DNA from: Imperialibacter sp964351395
Lineage (GTDB): Bacteria; Bacteroidota; Bacteroidia; Cytophagales; Cyclobacteriaceae
Assembly (NCBI GenBank): GCA_964351395.1
Contig: CAYGOF010000019.1
Location: forward strand, 1-64,000
Length of the DNA: 64,000 nt
Direction of reading: 5' to 3'
Shown here: positions 52,973 through 61,402 of the stretch, in pieces
Position numbering within the stretch: the stretch's first letter is position 1
Layout: every line of letters begins with the position of its first letter
The notes under the pieces: model-generated
The model's database searches: none
Told to the model about the DNA's origin: nothing
Seen by the model: the letters and a program-made list of their open reading frames with translations, nothing else
Made by a program: the position numbers and the translations under genes

Positions 52973-53653
52973 ATGGATGTCGCCACCAGAGAACGGTTAA
53001 TTGATTACCTGGAACAGTTTGTAACCCCCTCTCGGGCTGCAAAAGTCAAGGAAGTGCTAGATCGTAGGACCAGACATCTTACCATTGTTATGGAAGATTT
53101 TGAAAACTCGTTGAACACCAGTGCCGTTCTAAGGTCGTGTGAAGCAATGGGTATTCAAGATGTGCACATTATTGAAAACCAGTTTAAAAGTAAAATTAGT
53201 GCCTATGTCGCCAAAGGAGGAAGTAAATGGTTGACGTTAAATAGGCATAACGATGCCGAAAAAAGTAATACATCCCAATGTATAGAGTCGCTGAAGCAAC
53301 AGGGATATCAAATATGGGTGACAAGTCCTGATCAGGAAGCGGCTGACATCAATGAGGTGGCGATAGATTCGAAAATTGCGCTGGTGTTTGGGACTGAATT
53401 TAAAGGAGCTTCCAATGAGGCATTGGTGATGGCAGATAAAAGAGTGTGTTTGCCCATGAATGGGTTTACTGAAAGCTATAATGTATCGGTAAGCGTAGCG
53501 CTTTGTTTACATGTTTTATTACAGAAGTTAAAAGACTCGGAAATGGATTGGAGAATGAGCGAGGAGGAAAAGAAACAGTTAACCCTGGAATGGTATCGGA
53601 AGGTAGTTAGAAGGTCTGATATGCATGAAGCAAGGTTTTTGTCCAATCTTTAG
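52973..53653 (+). CDS. SPOUT (TrmH/SpoU) RNA 2'-O-methyltransferase
   Basis: A 226-residue methyltransferase with the trefoil-knot SPOUT fold. The motifs are the RNA-binding segment TIVMEDFENSLNTSAVLRSCEA, VFGTEFKGASNEAL and NGFTESYNVSVSVALCLHVLL. It uses S-adenosylmethionine to methylate a ribose in tRNA or rRNA in the cytoplasm; TrmH (Gm18 of tRNA) is the best guess. It starts 10 bases after the parC stop, so it may share its transcript. Confidence 0.92.
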   Translation: MDVATRERLIDYLEQFVTPSRAAKVKEVLDRRTRHLTIVMEDFENSLNTSAVLRSCEAMGIQDVHIIENQFKSKISAYVAKGGSKWLTLNRHNDAEKSNTSQCIESLKQQGYQIWVTSPDQEAADINEVAIDSKIALVFGTEFKGASNEALVMADKRVCLPMNGFTESYNVSVSVALCLHVLLQKLKDSEMDWRMSEEEKKQLTLEWYRKVVRRSDMHEARFLSNL

Positions 53654-53668
53654 CACGAACCAGGATCT

Positions 53669-54313
53669 ATGCGGTTTTTGTTAAAGACAGTTTTTATGCT
53701 GGGAGCATTAGGTTTTGCCTTTCTCATAGCGACCAATGTGTGGATTATGTGGGAAACCATCGATGACATTCGTTTCAACGTGGCAGATATTCCACAGACC
53801 GACGTAGGTGTCGTACTTGGCACTTCCAGAAGAAGTATGGATGGAGGGCCAAATTCGTTTTTCACGACCAGAATAGAAGCCGCTGCCAAACTTTATAAGT
53901 CAGGGAAAGTGAAACACCTGATTTTGAGTGGCGACAACAACACAAAATATTATAATGAACCACAAGATATGTTCAACGCTCTGGTGGCATTGGGCGTACC
54001 CAAAGAGGATATGACACTCGATTTTGCTGGTTTCAGAACCCTTGACTCAATTGTTCGTTCAAAAGAAGTGTTTGGTCAGAATCGTATAGTTATTGTTACC
54101 CAGGAATTTCATGCCTACCGAGCCCTGTTTATTAGTCAGTTTTATGGAATAAAAGCTGTTACCTTTGCCTCCGATGATGCTGATAAATCTGGTATGGTGT
54201 CGGTGGTGAGTAGGGAATGGCTTGCCAGACCAAAAGCCATTTTAGATCTTTATATCCTCAAACAACCCCCCAAATTCCTTGGTGAGAAGGAAAAAATAGA
54301 AATCAGAAAATAA
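53669..54313 (+). CDS. SanA/YdcF-like (DUF218) membrane protein
   Basis: A 214-residue protein with an N-terminal TM helix (FMLGALGFAFLIATNVWIMW) and a DUF218 domain: VGVVLGTSRR, the ARLYKSGKVKHLILSGDN-like segment AAAKLYKSGKVKHLILSGD and IVTQEFHAYRALFI. Family members such as SanA and YdcF act at the envelope and affect peptidoglycan or vancomycin permeability, by an unknown mechanism. It lies 15 bases after the methyltransferase. Confidence 0.88.
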   Translation: MRFLLKTVFMLGALGFAFLIATNVWIMWETIDDIRFNVADIPQTDVGVVLGTSRRSMDGGPNSFFTTRIEAAAKLYKSGKVKHLILSGDNNTKYYNEPQDMFNALVALGVPKEDMTLDFAGFRTLDSIVRSKEVFGQNRIVIVTQEFHAYRALFISQFYGIKAVTFASDDADKSGMVSVVSREWLARPKAILDLYILKQPPKFLGEKEKIEIRK

Positions 54314-54381
54314 ATCCTCACTTTTTTTAAACGATTTAGGGATAAAAGTGTCCTTTAAAGTGTTATTGGTTTACCAAACCT

Positions 54382-56886
54382 ATGAGTAGAGTACTCGGCC
54401 TCATGCTGTTATTTATTTTGCGTTGCATACCAGCAGCGCAATCACAAGCTCCTACAGTAGTATGGGGCAAGGTAACCGAAGCAACCACCGGTAGCCCCAT
54501 TCCTTTTGCGAATGTGGTGTTTAGCGGCACAACGATTGGTGTTACTACTGATTTTGAGGGGTATTATAAGCTTTCCACCACGCAGCCAATTGACTCTGTT
54601 CATTTCACCTATATTGGGTTTGTGCCTAAAACCAGGCTGATTGTGCGCGGTAAAGAACAAAACATCAATGTCCAGCTAGATGAAGATGTCGTCAACTTAC
54701 AGGAATTAGTGTTTGAGGCCGGAGAAAACCCAGCTTTCCAGGTCATGAGAAATGTTGTTGATAACAAAAAAGCCAACGACAAAAGGCGGCTGTCTGCTTA
54801 TGAATATGAAGCTTATACGAAAATTGAGATGGATATCGATAACATCTCAGAAAAGTTCAAGCAGCGGAAAATAGTTCAGAAGGTCACCTCTGTACTCGAC
54901 AGCATCGAGCAAATCGCCGGCGAGGATGGAAAACCGCTACTGCCAGTTTTTATTTCCGAGGCGATCAGTCAGTATTACTACAAAGATAGTCCGAGAATGT
55001 CGCATGAAAAGGTAATCAACACGAAAGTCTCCGGTGTGGGGGTAACCGATGGTACGCTTACTTCCCAGATGATTGGAGCCTCTTTTCAGCAATACAATTT
55101 TTACCAAAACTGGTTGACTATCGTAGGAAAGGATTTTGTGTCGCCCATCGCCGATGGTTGGAAAATCAACTATGAATATGATTTAGTTGATAGCCTTTAC
55201 CTGGGCGACTACTATTGTTATCGGCTCGACTTTTTCCCAAAAAGGGAGCAAGACCTTGCTTTTCGTGGCTCTATGTGGATTCATAAGGATACCTGGGCCA
55301 TCAGGCAAATAGACGTTACAGTAGGGAAGGAAGCCAATGTTAACTTCATCGAGAAAATTAAGATACAACAAGAGCTGGTGCCAACCAACGGTGGTGCGTG
55401 GTTGCCTGTCAAAACGAGGGTAATGATTGATGTAAGCGAGCTCACAAGCAAGTCTGCGGGCTTTCTTGCAAAGTTTTATGTGTCCAATAAAGACATTGTC
55501 GTAAACCAGCCAAGACCAGATAGATTTTACGAAAATCCCATCGAAATGGTGGATAACGTAAATGAAAAGGAAGATGACAAGGAGTATTGGGCGTCAATCA
55601 GGCACGATACACTAAGTAACACAGAGGTTCACGTGTATGAAATGATCGATACGCTGACCAGGATACCGGTAATTAAGGCCTACACTGATATTATTCAGAC
55701 GACGTACACTGGCTATTATAAGATCGGTAAGTTCGACATAGGTTCATATTCTTATTTCTTTGGTAACAACAACATCGAAGGCACCAGGCTTGGAATTGGT
55801 GGCAGGACCAACATCGATTTTAGTCGAAAATGGGAGTTTAGTGCCAATGTGGCCTATGGGTTCAAAGACGAGGAATGGAAGTATAAATTCCATGTTCGAC
55901 ATATTTTAAGCCGCAGTCCATGGACGGAGGTAAAGTACATGCACCAGAAGGAGATAGACCAGATTTGGTTGCTCAATGACGACATCGATAACGCCAATGT
56001 GTTCTATACTTTTACCCGGTTTGGCACTATGATAGACCCGTTCCTGAGGCAAAAGAACTATTTCACCTTTTTTACAGTGCTTGGAAGGGGCCTTTCGCAG
56101 AGGGTTTCTTACCGTCAGGAATCGTTTAAGCCATTGTTCGATTTTGAGTACTACAAAGACCCCAATGCAGAAAGCCCAACGGTAAAGAATAATTTAAATG
56201 TAGCCGAGATCATTCTAGATACCCGGTATGCAAAGGATGAGATATTCGTGATCAATGACAACCAACGCCTTAGTATGGGTACTGTGCGCTGGCCTGCACT
56301 GAATTTTAGGTATACATTAGGTTTGAGTGCTCTGGGCGGAGACTTCACCTACCATAAGCTCGGGTTATCCATCGAGAAACGTCAGAAGATGGGTATTTTT
56401 GGTGTAGGGAATTTAACGTTGAGCGGCGGGTATAATTTTAATAATCTACCTTATCCGCTTTTGAAAGCACATATTGGTAACCAAACTCCCTTTTATTTTA
56501 ATTTCGCCTACAACATGATGGATTACTTTGAATTTGTGACCGACCAGCATATTGCCTTTCGCTGGAACCACTCTTTCAACGGTTTTCTAATCAACAGTAT
56601 TCCGGCCATAAAAAAACTTAAGTGGCGCCTGGTGGGCACATTGAATGTACTATATGGTGGTGTAGGGCAGAAAAATTACAGCCTTATCCCTCCAACATTC
56701 GACGGTAATGGAAACGAAATTAAGCCGTTCTTTGCATTGGATAAATGGCCTTATGTAGAAGCAGGTTATGGCGTAGAAAATATATTCAGGTTCTTTAGGG
56801 TTGATTTTATCCACAGGCTAACCTATACCAATAGACCTGGGGTAAATAATTTTGGGATTAAATTCAGCTATAGGTTTTCTTTGTGA
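54382..56886 (+). CDS. DUF5686 outer-membrane protein with carboxypeptidase-like regulatory domain
   Basis: An 834-residue protein with a signal peptide (cleaved near AAQSQ). Residues ~25-105 form a CarboxypepD_reg-like beta sandwich (WGKVTEATTGSPIPFANVV, TTDFEGYYKL). The long DUF5686 part follows, with a predicted outer-membrane beta-barrel at the C-terminus ending FGIKFSYRFSL, whose last residues are an aromatic/hydrophobic terminal strand. Such proteins occur widely in Bacteroidota and resemble TonB-receptor relatives; their role is not established. The next gene starts 2 bases after the stop. Confidence 0.88.
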   Translation: MSRVLGLMLLFILRCIPAAQSQAPTVVWGKVTEATTGSPIPFANVVFSGTTIGVTTDFEGYYKLSTTQPIDSVHFTYIGFVPKTRLIVRGKEQNINVQLDEDVVNLQELVFEAGENPAFQVMRNVVDNKKANDKRRLSAYEYEAYTKIEMDIDNISEKFKQRKIVQKVTSVLDSIEQIAGEDGKPLLPVFISEAISQYYYKDSPRMSHEKVINTKVSGVGVTDGTLTSQMIGASFQQYNFYQNWLTIVGKDFVSPIADGWKINYEYDLVDSLYLGDYYCYRLDFFPKREQDLAFRGSMWIHKDTWAIRQIDVTVGKEANVNFIEKIKIQQELVPTNGGAWLPVKTRVMIDVSELTSKSAGFLAKFYVSNKDIVVNQPRPDRFYENPIEMVDNVNEKEDDKEYWASIRHDTLSNTEVHVYEMIDTLTRIPVIKAYTDIIQTTYTGYYKIGKFDIGSYSYFFGNNNIEGTRLGIGGRTNIDFSRKWEFSANVAYGFKDEEWKYKFHVRHILSRSPWTEVKYMHQKEIDQIWLLNDDIDNANVFYTFTRFGTMIDPFLRQKNYFTFFTVLGRGLSQRVSYRQESFKPLFDFEYYKDPNAESPTVKNNLNVAEIILDTRYAKDEIFVINDNQRLSMGTVRWPALNFRYTLGLSALGGDFTYHKLGLSIEKRQKMGIFGVGNLTLSGGYNFNNLPYPLLKAHIGNQTPFYFNFAYNMMDYFEFVTDQHIAFRWNHSFNGFLINSIPAIKKLKWRLVGTLNVLYGGVGQKNYSLIPPTFDGNGNEIKPFFALDKWPYVEAGYGVENIFRFFRVDFIHRLTYTNRPGVNNFGIKFSYRFSL

Positions 56887-56887
56887 T

Positions 56888-57991
56888 ATGGCACCGACGA
56901 GGCTAAAAGTATGCTATTTACTGATCAGCGTGGCTGTCCTGTTTGAAGGATGTTCATCTGGCAGGGAATTGCTCCCCATCACTGATAGCCCCAATCCCGA
57001 TAAGAAATACTATAGCGAACTCCTCACACTTGCCGAGAATGCTGTGCAAGAAAACCCTGCAAGCCTCGAACCTAGGATTAAATTAGCCACTTATCATCAA
57101 ACCCTGGACTGGCCGGCTGCTGCCGATGCTAATATTGAGGCCATTTTACGTATGGCACCTAAAGATCCTCAGGTAATGGTATTAGTAGCTGACTATTATA
57201 TTCAAAAAGGAGATTTTGAAAGAAGCTGGATATACGCCCAACAGGCTGATAGGCTTGGCTCAATTCACCCAAGTCTGTCGCTTATAAAATCCAAATACTA
57301 CTACTCCAGGAGGAATTTCAAAGAGGCATCAAGGTATCTCGGCCAATATTTTGAGTCGGGCGGTAAATTGCCTGAGGCTTATACCGTTGCTGCAGAACTT
57401 GAGCTTCAAAATGCCGATACTGTCAGTGCCCTTGCGATCCTCCAAGAAGGCGTGACTTCGAACCCCGGTCATCCAAAGATGACCAGCATATTGGCCAGCT
57501 TGTATGAAATTAGGGAGGAGTATGCACAACTAGTTTCATTGATAGAGGGCTATGCCAATGTGACCAATGATCACTTAACCTACCGGGAAGATTTGCTGGA
57601 AGCATATTTTAAGGCAGAGGCCTATCAACAGGCCTCCAATTTAGCCTATAATTGGCCTGAAACATCTGAAGATGGTCTGTTTGAGTATGGCAACCTACTC
57701 ATGGAGTATTCCATGTACGACTCAGTTAATTGGTATGCTGACAGGATGATTGCCCGAGATTCGCTTAGTGTACAGGCTCGAATACTTAAGGGAAGGTATT
57801 TTAATATCAAAGGCCGGCTGGGTGACGCTTACAATTACTACAATGTAGCACTGAGCATTGATTCTACTAACCAAATTGCCGTTGAAGAAAGGCGCATTGT
57901 TGCTGGAAAAATTGCATATTTGCGAAAAATAAGAGCGGAGCAGGCAGCGATGCCTGAATTTAATTTGACTCCGAAAAAATCTGATAATTAG
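56888..57991 (+). CDS. TPR-repeat lipoprotein
   Basis: From ATG 56888 the protein has 367 residues with a lipoprotein signal ending LFEGC. The mature protein is made of tetratricopeptide-like helical repeats (ARLYYSRRNFKEASRYLGQYF pattern, seen here as SKYYYSRRNFKEASRYL, then YTVAAELELQNADTVSALAIL), so a protein-binding scaffold of the periplasm or outer membrane is likely. A frame upstream of 56888 overlaps the DUF5686 gene and is rejected. The threonyl-tRNA synthetase gene starts 9 bases later. Confidence 0.85.
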   Translation: MAPTRLKVCYLLISVAVLFEGCSSGRELLPITDSPNPDKKYYSELLTLAENAVQENPASLEPRIKLATYHQTLDWPAAADANIEAILRMAPKDPQVMVLVADYYIQKGDFERSWIYAQQADRLGSIHPSLSLIKSKYYYSRRNFKEASRYLGQYFESGGKLPEAYTVAAELELQNADTVSALAILQEGVTSNPGHPKMTSILASLYEIREEYAQLVSLIEGYANVTNDHLTYREDLLEAYFKAEAYQQASNLAYNWPETSEDGLFEYGNLLMEYSMYDSVNWYADRMIARDSLSVQARILKGRYFNIKGRLGDAYNYYNVALSIDSTNQIAVEERRIVAGKIAYLRKIRAEQAAMPEFNLTPKKSDN

Positions 57992-58000
57992 TAGGACTGA

Positions 58001-59962
58001 ATGAGTAACGAGAAAATTAAGCTTACCCTGCCAGACGGAAGTGTTCGCGAATATGACAAGGGGGTAACTGGCCTTGACGTAGCCATGGGAATTAGTGAAG
58101 GACTGGCTAGAAATGTGCTGGCGGCCAAACTAAACGGAAATGTAATTGACGCCTTTAGGCCAATTACTGAAGATGGCTCATTTCAGCTACTCACATGGAA
58201 CGATAAGGAAGGTAAATCTACTTTCTGGCACTCCTCAGCACACTTGATGGCAGAGGCATTGGAAGCCTTGTACCCTGGTATTAAATTGGGTATAGGTCCG
58301 CCTATTGAGACAGGTTTCTATTACGACATAGACTTTGGCGACATAGCATTCACGGCTGCGGAGCTTCCAAAAATTGAGGAAAAAATGCTGGAGCTGGCCC
58401 GCCAGAAAAATGCATTTACCCGGACAGATATCAGCAAGAAGGATGCAGTGGCCTATTTTGAAGAAAAAGGAGATCCATACAAGCTGGAATTGATTTCGGA
58501 CCTGGCTGATGGAACGATTTCGTTCTACCAGCAGGGTAACTTCACCGACTTATGCCGGGGACCGCATATACCGAATACAGGCTTTATCAAAGCTACCAAA
58601 ATTCTCAACATTGCTGGGGCTTACTGGAGAGGTGATGAAAAGAACAAACAACTCACCAGGCTTTATGGAGTTACATTTCCCAAGCAAGGGGAGTTAAAAG
58701 AGTATTTGGAACTGCTGGAAGAGGCCAAAAAGCGTGACCATAGAAAAATTGGGAAGGAGCTTGAGCTTTTTACGTTTTCCGAAAAAGTTGGCAAGGGATT
58801 ACCCCTTTGGCTGCCTAAAGGAGCTGTGCTTCGTGAGCGCCTTGAGAACTTCATGCGCAAGGCACAGGTAAAAGCTGGATATGACCAGGTAGTTTCTCCC
58901 CATATCGGAGGGAAAGAGCTTTATGTGACTTCTGGTCACTACGAAAAATATGGAAAGGACTCATTTCAACCTATCCATACACCGGAAGAAGGAGAGGAGT
59001 TTTTGCTGAAGCCAATGAATTGCCCTCACCACTGTGAGATGTACAAGAGCAAGCCACGATCGTACAAGGACCTGCCGGTAAGATATGCTGAGTTTGGTAC
59101 CGTTTACCGTTACGAGCAAAGTGGCGAACTGCATGGATTGACAAGGGTAAGAGGCTTTACCCAGGATGACGCACACATTTTCTGTCGTCCTGATCAGGTA
59201 AAGGAAGAATTTGCCAAAGTAATTGACCTTGTATTGTATGTATTTAAGTCTTTGGGATTTAGCGACTACAATGCGCAGGTATCTCTTCGCGACCCTGCAA
59301 CGCCTGAAAAGTACATAGGCACTGATGAAAACTGGGCAATAGCGGAAAGTGCTATTATAGACGTGGCGGCGGCGAAAGGATTGAGGACGACCGTGGAGCT
59401 TGGTGAAGCTGCGTTTTACGGGCCTAAGCTCGATTTTATGGTGAAGGATGCTTTGGGAAGAAGCTGGCAGCTGGGCACGATACAGGTTGACTACACATTG
59501 CCTGATCGTTTTGAATTAGAGTATGTAGGTGCAGACAATCAAAAGCACAGACCGGTAATGATTCACAGGGCGCCTTTTGGCTCCATGGAGCGCTTTGTAG
59601 CGATTTTGATTGAAAGTACTGCTGGAGAGTTTCCTTTGTGGCTATCGCCGGAGCAAATCACCATTCTTCCTATTTCAGAGAAGTATCATGATTACGCCAA
59701 TAAGATTCGATTGATGCTTCAGGAAGCTGATATTAGAGGCAATGTAGATGAGCGCGATGAAAAGATTGGTCGTAAGATCAGGGACGCAGAAATGAAGAAA
59801 ATCCCGTTTATGCTGATTGTCGGAGAGAAAGAAGCCGCTACTGAGTCGATTGCCTTAAGAGAGCACGGAAAAGGAGACATTGGGACCTTTTCTGCCAATG
59901 AGTTTGTTGAGTATTTTGGCAACAGGATAAAAATGAGCCTGGCAGGTGAAAAAGAAGCCTGA
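58001..59962 (+). CDS. thrS: Threonyl-tRNA synthetase
   Basis: A 653-residue class II synthetase. Domain order: N-terminal TGS (~1-65), editing domain with HSSAHLMAEAL and the CRGPHIPNT metal motif (~66-225), the catalytic core (~245-540) with the zinc-binding Cys/His of CPHHCEMYK, motif 2 RYEQSGELHGLTRVRGFTQDD and the motif 3 HRAPFGSMERF, and the anticodon-binding domain at the C-terminus. It charges tRNA-Thr with threonine in the cytoplasm. It precedes infC-rpmI-rplT, an order seen in many bacteria. No T-box was recognised. Confidence 0.97.
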   Translation: MSNEKIKLTLPDGSVREYDKGVTGLDVAMGISEGLARNVLAAKLNGNVIDAFRPITEDGSFQLLTWNDKEGKSTFWHSSAHLMAEALEALYPGIKLGIGPPIETGFYYDIDFGDIAFTAAELPKIEEKMLELARQKNAFTRTDISKKDAVAYFEEKGDPYKLELISDLADGTISFYQQGNFTDLCRGPHIPNTGFIKATKILNIAGAYWRGDEKNKQLTRLYGVTFPKQGELKEYLELLEEAKKRDHRKIGKELELFTFSEKVGKGLPLWLPKGAVLRERLENFMRKAQVKAGYDQVVSPHIGGKELYVTSGHYEKYGKDSFQPIHTPEEGEEFLLKPMNCPHHCEMYKSKPRSYKDLPVRYAEFGTVYRYEQSGELHGLTRVRGFTQDDAHIFCRPDQVKEEFAKVIDLVLYVFKSLGFSDYNAQVSLRDPATPEKYIGTDENWAIAESAIIDVAAAKGLRTTVELGEAAFYGPKLDFMVKDALGRSWQLGTIQVDYTLPDRFELEYVGADNQKHRPVMIHRAPFGSMERFVAILIESTAGEFPLWLSPEQITILPISEKYHDYANKIRLMLQEADIRGNVDERDEKIGRKIRDAEMKKIPFMLIVGEKEAATESIALREHGKGDIGTFSANEFVEYFGNRIKMSLAGEKEA

Positions 59963-60055
59963 ATATAAAATCAATGCATTTATAAAAGCGGCTTGCTGCT
60001 TTTGATTAGTAGAAAATTTGTAGATATTTGCAACCTTGTTTTGAAACCTAAATAC

Positions 60056-60069
60056 GGAGGTGTGAAATT
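60056..60069 (+). promoter_or_regulatory. Strong Shine-Dalgarno before infC with AUU start
   Basis: GGAGG at 60056-60060 is followed six bases later by ATT at 60067. A near-complete Shine-Dalgarno is unusual in this window, where most starts lack one. It fixes the infC start at the rare AUU codon, the basis of IF3 autoregulation in other bacteria. Confidence 0.8.
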
Positions 60070-60618
60070 TTAAGACCGAGACCAAGAAGTTTTAGGGGTA
60101 AACCCGAAGAACCTTACAAGATTAATGAGAAGATTGAAGCCAGGGAAGTCAGGGTAATTGCTGAAGATGGAAATCTTGGCGTTATCTCAACTCGCGAGGC
60201 TATCAAAATAGCGAAAGAGCAGAGCCTGGATTTGGTGGAGATTTCTCCCACTGCCGTTCCTCCTGTTTGTCGTATTGTCGACTATTCTAAGTTCAAATAC
60301 GAGCAGAAGAAAAAACAGAAGGAAATCAAGGCGAAAGCTCAGAAGACTGTCATTAAGGAAATACGTTTTGGTCCTAACACGGACGATCATGACTTTAATT
60401 TCAAATTGAAGCATGCCATCAACTTCCTGAAGGAGGGTTCCAAAGTGAAAGCCTATGTTCAGTTCGTAGGCCGAACGATCGTTTTCAAGGAAAGGGGTGA
60501 GATTCTTTTATTGAAGTTTGCCCAGGAATTGGAAGAGTTTGGAAAGGTGGAACAACTACCGAGATTGGAAGGAAAAAGGATGTCACTGTTTGTGGCGCCT
60601 AAAGTAGCCAAGAAATAA
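60067..60618 (+). CDS. infC: Translation initiation factor IF-3
   Basis: Using AUU at 60067 the protein has 183 residues. The in-frame stop at 60049-60051 limits upstream extension, and no ATG is available until well inside the conserved sequence. The N-terminal domain covers KPEEPYKINEKIEAREVRVI and GVISTREAIKIAKEQSLDLVEI; the linker is Lys-rich and the C-terminal domain contains KEIRFGPNTDDHDFNFKLKHA and FLKEGSKVKAYVQF. IF3 binds the 30S subunit, rejects non-AUG starts and prevents subunit joining, so an AUU start lets it repress itself. It heads the infC-rpmI-rplT operon. Confidence 0.95.
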   Translation: MLRPRPRSFRGKPEEPYKINEKIEAREVRVIAEDGNLGVISTREAIKIAKEQSLDLVEISPTAVPPVCRIVDYSKFKYEQKKKQKEIKAKAQKTVIKEIRFGPNTDDHDFNFKLKHAINFLKEGSKVKAYVQFVGRTIVFKERGEILLLKFAQELEEFGKVEQLPRLEGKRMSLFVAPKVAKK

Positions 60619-60640
60619 TTTTTGTTAAACTATATATACA

Positions 60641-60835
60641 ATGCCGAAAGTTAAAACCAAATCGGGAGCAAAAAAGCGCTTTAAGCTAACGGGGACTGGT
60701 AAAATCAAACGTAAGCATGCTTTCAAAAGCCACATTCTTACTAAGAAGGAAACCAAGCAAAAGCGATCTCTGACTGACATGACTTTAGTACATAAGTCAG
60801 ACGAGAACAGAGTAAGAGATATGCTCAACATCTAA
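60641..60835 (+). CDS. rpmI: 50S ribosomal protein L35
   Basis: A 64-residue basic protein with the L35 pattern: KVKTKSGAKKRFKLTGTGKIK and then HILTKKETKQKRSL, with the C-terminus DMLNI. It is a small 50S subunit component. It lies 22 bases after infC and 86 bases before rplT. Confidence 0.95.
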   Translation: MPKVKTKSGAKKRFKLTGTGKIKRKHAFKSHILTKKETKQKRSLTDMTLVHKSDENRVRDMLNI

Positions 60836-60845
60836 GAAAAACTTA

Positions 60846-60895
60846 GGTTCTATGTTTCACCAGGTTTTTGGTCAACAAGTGTTCTGAGTAGAACC
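60846..60895 (+). promoter_or_regulatory. Potential RNA stem in the rpmI-rplT spacer
   Basis: GGTTCTA (60846-60852) pairs perfectly with TAGAACC (60889-60895), enclosing a smaller CCA/TGG stem around GGTTTTT. In other bacteria L20 binds its own mRNA at folded leader elements. That this stem has such a role is inferred from position alone. Confidence 0.35.
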
Positions 60896-60921
60896 ACCAA
60901 ACACCAAAAAATGTAATTACT

Positions 60922-61266
60922 ATGCCAAGATCAGTAAATCACGTAGCATCAAGAGCGAGGAGAAAGAAAATCCTCAAAGCAGCCAAAGGTTATTATGGCC
61001 GCAGAAAAAATGTATGGACGGTAGCAAAAAATGCCGTTGAAAAAGCATGGAAATATGCTTATGAAGGCCGCAAGCAGAAGAAGAGAAACTTCCGTGCATT
61101 GTGGATTCAGCGTATCAATGCAGGCGCCAGAGAGCACGGAATATCTTATTCAGTACTCATGGGCAAGATGAAAACATCTAATATCGATTTGAACCGTAAG
61201 GTACTAGCTGACCTTGCCATGAACCACCCAGAAGCCTTCAAAGCTGTGGTGGAAAAGGTTAAGTAG
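60922..61266 (+). CDS. rplT: 50S ribosomal protein L20
   Basis: A 114-residue basic protein of the L20 family: RSVNHVASRARRKKILKAAKGYYGRRKN, split by the rules of the fold into a long N-terminal helix, then RNFRALWIQRINAGAREHG and MNHPEAFKAVVEKVK. It is an early 50S assembly protein and in other bacteria represses its operon. The operon ends with a strong terminator. Confidence 0.96.
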   Translation: MPRSVNHVASRARRKKILKAAKGYYGRRKNVWTVAKNAVEKAWKYAYEGRKQKKRNFRALWIQRINAGAREHGISYSVLMGKMKTSNIDLNRKVLADLAMNHPEAFKAVVEKVK

Positions 61267-61291
61267 TTAGCTACACCTTTCTTTATCATAT

Positions 61292-61317
61292 AAAAGCCCC
61301 TTCTTGGGGCTTTTTTT
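61292..61317 (+). terminator. Rho-independent terminator after rplT
   Basis: AAAAGCCCC (61292-61300), loop TTCTT, GGGGCTTTT (61306-61314), then a T run to 61317. The nine-pair stem and U tract lie 26 bases after the rplT stop, closing the thrS-infC-rpmI-rplT segment. Confidence 0.93.
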
Positions 61318-61402
61318 ATGTCCTTCTTTTTAAGGATAGGGGATTTCAGAATTACCCGCAGACATATTACTCCACTTCATACAAGGACCCATCTGGTAGC
61401 TG

